Shown here: positions 5,761 to 6,758 of the stretch, piece after piece
Layout of the letters: every line of letters begins with the position of its first letter
How positions within the stretch are numbered: the first letter of the stretch is position 1
Assembly: GCA_025964065.1 (NCBI GenBank)
Contig: JAOPZO010000362.1
Span: 1 to 6,758 of the forward strand
DNA: 6,758 nucleotides
Source of the DNA: Solirubrobacterales bacterium
GTDB lineage: Bacteria; Actinomycetota; Thermoleophilia; Solirubrobacterales; Solirubrobacteraceae
Reading direction: 5' to 3'
Translations under genes and position numbers: made by a program
Notes under the pieces: model-generated
What the model saw: only the letters and a program-made list of their open reading frames with translations
What the model was told of the DNA's origin: nothing
Databases searched by the model: none

Positions 5761-6204
5761 CTAGCGGCGCGCGCGCTCGAGCGTGTCGATCTGCTCCTGC
5801 TTGCGCATGATGATGTGCTCCAGCCGGTGCTCGAGCGCCTCGGACGGGCCGGCCTGGCCCGTCGCGGGGATGACGTCCTGGAGTCGCTCGACGACCTCGC
5901 GCTCGACCCCCACGAGCCAGTCGATCGCCTTGACGGGGTCCGCGTGGTGGCGGACCTCCGCGACGTCGGTGGACGGGGTCCCGCCGAGGGTCACGAGCTT
6001 CTCGACGAGCCGCCGCGCGTCCTCGATCTCGCGCTCCGCGAAGCTCCACAGCTGCGCGCCGAGCGGCGCGAACTGGAAGCCGGTGATCGAGCCCGCCGCG
6101 ACGGTGTAGGCCACCGCGCTGCGGAACTGCATCGGGAGCGCCACGTTCAGCCGCTCCACGACCGCCTCGACGTCCATCGGTTCCTTGTCGTCTCCGGTTC
6201 CCAT
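5761..6204 (-). CDS. Bacterioferritin-like (ferritin superfamily) four-helix protein with altered di-iron ligands
   Basis: The 147-residue protein is almost entirely helical and aligns by eye with bacterioferritin: helix A (VVERLNVALPMQF, about 15-38), helix B (LWSFAEREIEDARRLVEKLV, 52-71) ending in LGGTP, helix C (about 89-112) and helix D (about 120-145). It is close to the usual 150-160 residues. Against the bacterioferritin ferroxidase ligands E18, E51, H54, E94, E127 and H130, the equivalent residues appear to be Q26, E59, D62, E101, K135 and Q138, so only the helix B and C glutamates remain. It may be a structural or stress-related ferritin-like protein with little ferroxidase activity. 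The ATG at 6204 is chosen over the ATG at codon 10 because AGGAG lies seven bases upstream, overlapping the stop of the HIT gene. This makes it the second gene of the operon. The ligand assignment rests on a manual alignment. Confidence 0.8.
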   Translation of the reverse strand: MGTGDDKEPMDVEAVVERLNVALPMQFRSAVAYTVAAGSITGFQFAPLGAQLWSFAEREIEDARRLVEKLVTLGGTPSTDVAEVRHHADPVKAIDWLVGVEREVVERLQDVIPATGQAGPSEALEHRLEHIIMRKQEQIDTLERARR

Positions 6205-6211
6205 GCGGGCG

Positions 6212-6216
6212 CTCCT
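6212..6216 (-). promoter_or_regulatory. Shine-Dalgarno overlapping the HIT stop codon
   Basis: AGGAG on the minus strand shares its first two bases with the TAG stop of the HIT gene and sits seven bases before the ferritin-like ATG at 6204. It decides that start and suggests translational coupling. Confidence 0.7.
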
Positions 6217-6631
6217 ACCCGTCGAGCGCCGCCCGCACCCGCGCGGCGACCGCGGCGGCCTCGCCCTCCTCGTACTTCGTCCGCGGCCAGAAGAACCCGC
6301 GGAGCCCGTCCCTGCGCTTCCGGGGCACGACGTGGACGTGCAGGTGCGGGACGGACTGCGAGACGACGTTGTTCATCGCCACGAAGGTCCCCTGGGCGTC
6401 CGTCGCCTCCTCCACCGCGCGGCAGACGCGTTGCGCGGTGGCGAACAGCGGCTCGACGAGGTGCGCGGGGAGCTCCGGCAGCGTCTCGTGGTGCTCGCGC
6501 GGGACCAGGAGCACGTGGCCGGGAAAGAGCGGGCGGACGTCGAGGAACCCGACGCAGTGCTCCTCCTCCAGCACGAGTGCGGCGGGCGCCGTGCCGGCGA
6601 CGATCGCGCAGAAGAGGCAGGAGTCGGCCAT
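6215..6631 (-). CDS. HIT-family nucleotide-binding hydrolase
   Basis: This 138-residue cytosolic protein is of the histidine triad superfamily, whose members hydrolyse or transfer nucleotides from substrates such as adenosine phosphoramidates and dinucleoside polyphosphates. The signature H96-L-H98-V-H100-V-V is intact, with H98 as the expected nucleophile, preceded by NNVVSQSVP (87-95), which lines the phosphate site. The N-terminal CLFC (C5, C8) is a common zinc-binding pair in bacterial HIT proteins. The substrate-strand region GFLDVRPLFPGHVLLVPREHH (28-48) is also typical. The ATG at 6631 is preferred because it places CxxC at the usual distance from the N-terminus. The same frame is open upstream to the window edge, with a GTG at 6691, but that extension reads through a perfect hairpin and has no family resemblance. 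No Shine-Dalgarno is seen before 6631, but a TAnnnT hexamer is, so the message may be almost leaderless. Its exact substrate cannot be inferred. Confidence 0.92.
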   Translation of the reverse strand: MADSCLFCAIVAGTAPAALVLEEEHCVGFLDVRPLFPGHVLLVPREHHETLPELPAHLVEPLFATAQRVCRAVEEATDAQGTFVAMNNVVSQSVPHLHVHVVPRKRRDGLRGFFWPRTKYEEGEAAAVAARVRAALDG

Positions 6632-6639
6632 GCGGCCCG

Positions 6640-6645
6640 ACGCTA
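6640..6645 (-). promoter_or_regulatory. Candidate -10 hexamer of the HIT-led operon
   Basis: TAGCGT on the minus strand fits TAnnnT and ends eight bases before the ATG at 6631, the spacing expected of leaderless or near-leaderless actinobacterial transcripts. There is no Shine-Dalgarno at this start, which agrees with that reading. No -35 match is visible; the expected -35 position falls in the loop and arm of the adjacent hairpin. Confidence 0.3.
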
Positions 6646-6650
6646 GCGCC

Positions 6651-6678
6651 GCATCGGAGGGGCTGACCCCTCCGATGC
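6651..6678. repeat. Perfect 12-bp inverted repeat upstream of the HIT gene
   Basis: GCATCGGAGGGG (6651-6662) and CCCCTCCGATGC (6667-6678) are exact reverse complements separated by CTGA. The stem would be very stable. Neither strand has a T-tract after it, so if it is a terminator it is not classical. It lies 19 bases upstream of the HIT start codon, over the place where a -35 element would be. It could be the terminator of a gene to the right, an operator, or a leader structure. Confidence 0.65.
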
Positions 6679-6715
6679 GTTCGAGCGGCACGGCGGTCGG
6701 GGCAGGATCCGCGAA

Positions 6716-6736
6716 CGGGCTCGCTCGGCGAGCCCG
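6716..6736. repeat. 9-bp inverted repeat near the right edge
   Basis: CGGGCTCGC (6716-6724) and GCGAGCCCG (6728-6736) pair perfectly around a three-base loop (TCG). There is no T-tract on either strand. Together with the stem at 6651-6678 it makes two consecutive hairpins in about 86 bases. In DNA this GC-rich a stem of this size can arise by chance, so the role is uncertain. No gene can be supported between 6679 and the edge: the frames are open but too short to judge. Confidence 0.4.
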
Positions 6737-6758
6737 GGTACGGGGACCGCGCGCCGCT

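Noticed and set aside
3608..6049. Minus-strand frame of over 800 codons overlapping the first transporter
   Set aside because: It is an out-of-frame Arg/Ala-rich shadow; the transporter frame has the family motifs.
3565..6666. Plus-strand open frame of over 1000 codons across the ferritin-like and first transporter genes
   Set aside because: It is antisense to genes with clear families, and its translation is dominated by Arg, Asp, Glu, Gly and Ala with no domain, as expected from high-GC antisense frames.
6632..6691. GTG start at 6691 for the HIT protein
   Set aside because: The added 20 residues include the hairpin, show no family resemblance and have no Shine-Dalgarno. ATG 6631 puts the CxxC at the normal place.
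6679..6758. Possible tRNA, suggested by GTTCGAG and a nearby stem
   Set aside because: No acceptor stem, anticodon arm or D arm could be laid out on either strand around it.

Overview
The window is very GC-rich with G/C-heavy third codon positions, and every supported gene lies on the minus strand. This points to a high-GC actinobacterium. A deep-branching lineage such as Thermoleophilia is my guess from the gene style, not something the sequence proves. Transcription runs right to left: HIT-family hydrolase (6631-6215), bacterioferritin-like four-helix protein (6204-5761), APC-type transporter fused to a universal-stress-protein domain (5724-3802), a 62-residue two-helix membrane protein (3800-3612), a second APC-USP transporter (3611-1578), a short RCK_N-only TrkA-like protein (1538-1104) and a full RCK_N/RCK_C TrkA-like protein (1104-430). 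After a hairpin and a 78-base gap, the N-terminal part of an Ala/Gly-rich, probably exported or membrane-anchored protein begins at 351 and runs off the left edge.

The genes are packed like one operon. Gaps are 10, 36, 1, 0 and 39 bases, and the two TrkA-like genes overlap by one base (TGATG). Several Shine-Dalgarno sequences sit inside or across the stop codon of the preceding gene. The 36-base gap before the first transporter and the hairpin region before the HIT gene are the likeliest places for promoters. A short GC hairpin just after the last TrkA-like gene is the likeliest end of the unit.

The functional core is five genes: two membrane transporters carrying cytoplasmic nucleotide-binding-type domains, a tiny membrane protein between them, and two cytosolic NAD(H)-binding RCK proteins of the kind that gate K+ channels and transporters. 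No TrkH/KtrB-type pore gene is present. The simplest inference is a monovalent-cation (K+) or osmolyte transport module in which the RCK proteins regulate the APC-USP carriers. A hand comparison with the K+/H+ symporter KimA, recalled from memory, supports this for the upstream transporter: seven of eight K+-site positions appear kept, with Asp to Asn in TM1. It argues against the same site in the downstream paralogue. A similar APC-permease/two-TrkA neighbourhood exists in Mycobacterium tuberculosis (Rv2690c next to ceoB and ceoC), so the association itself is not wholly new. The paralogue pair, the small membrane protein and the truncated RCK partner are the less ordinary parts.

No RNA genes, insertion sequences, CRISPR arrays or long repeats were seen. 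Long open frames on the plus strand are antisense shadows of high-GC coding DNA.
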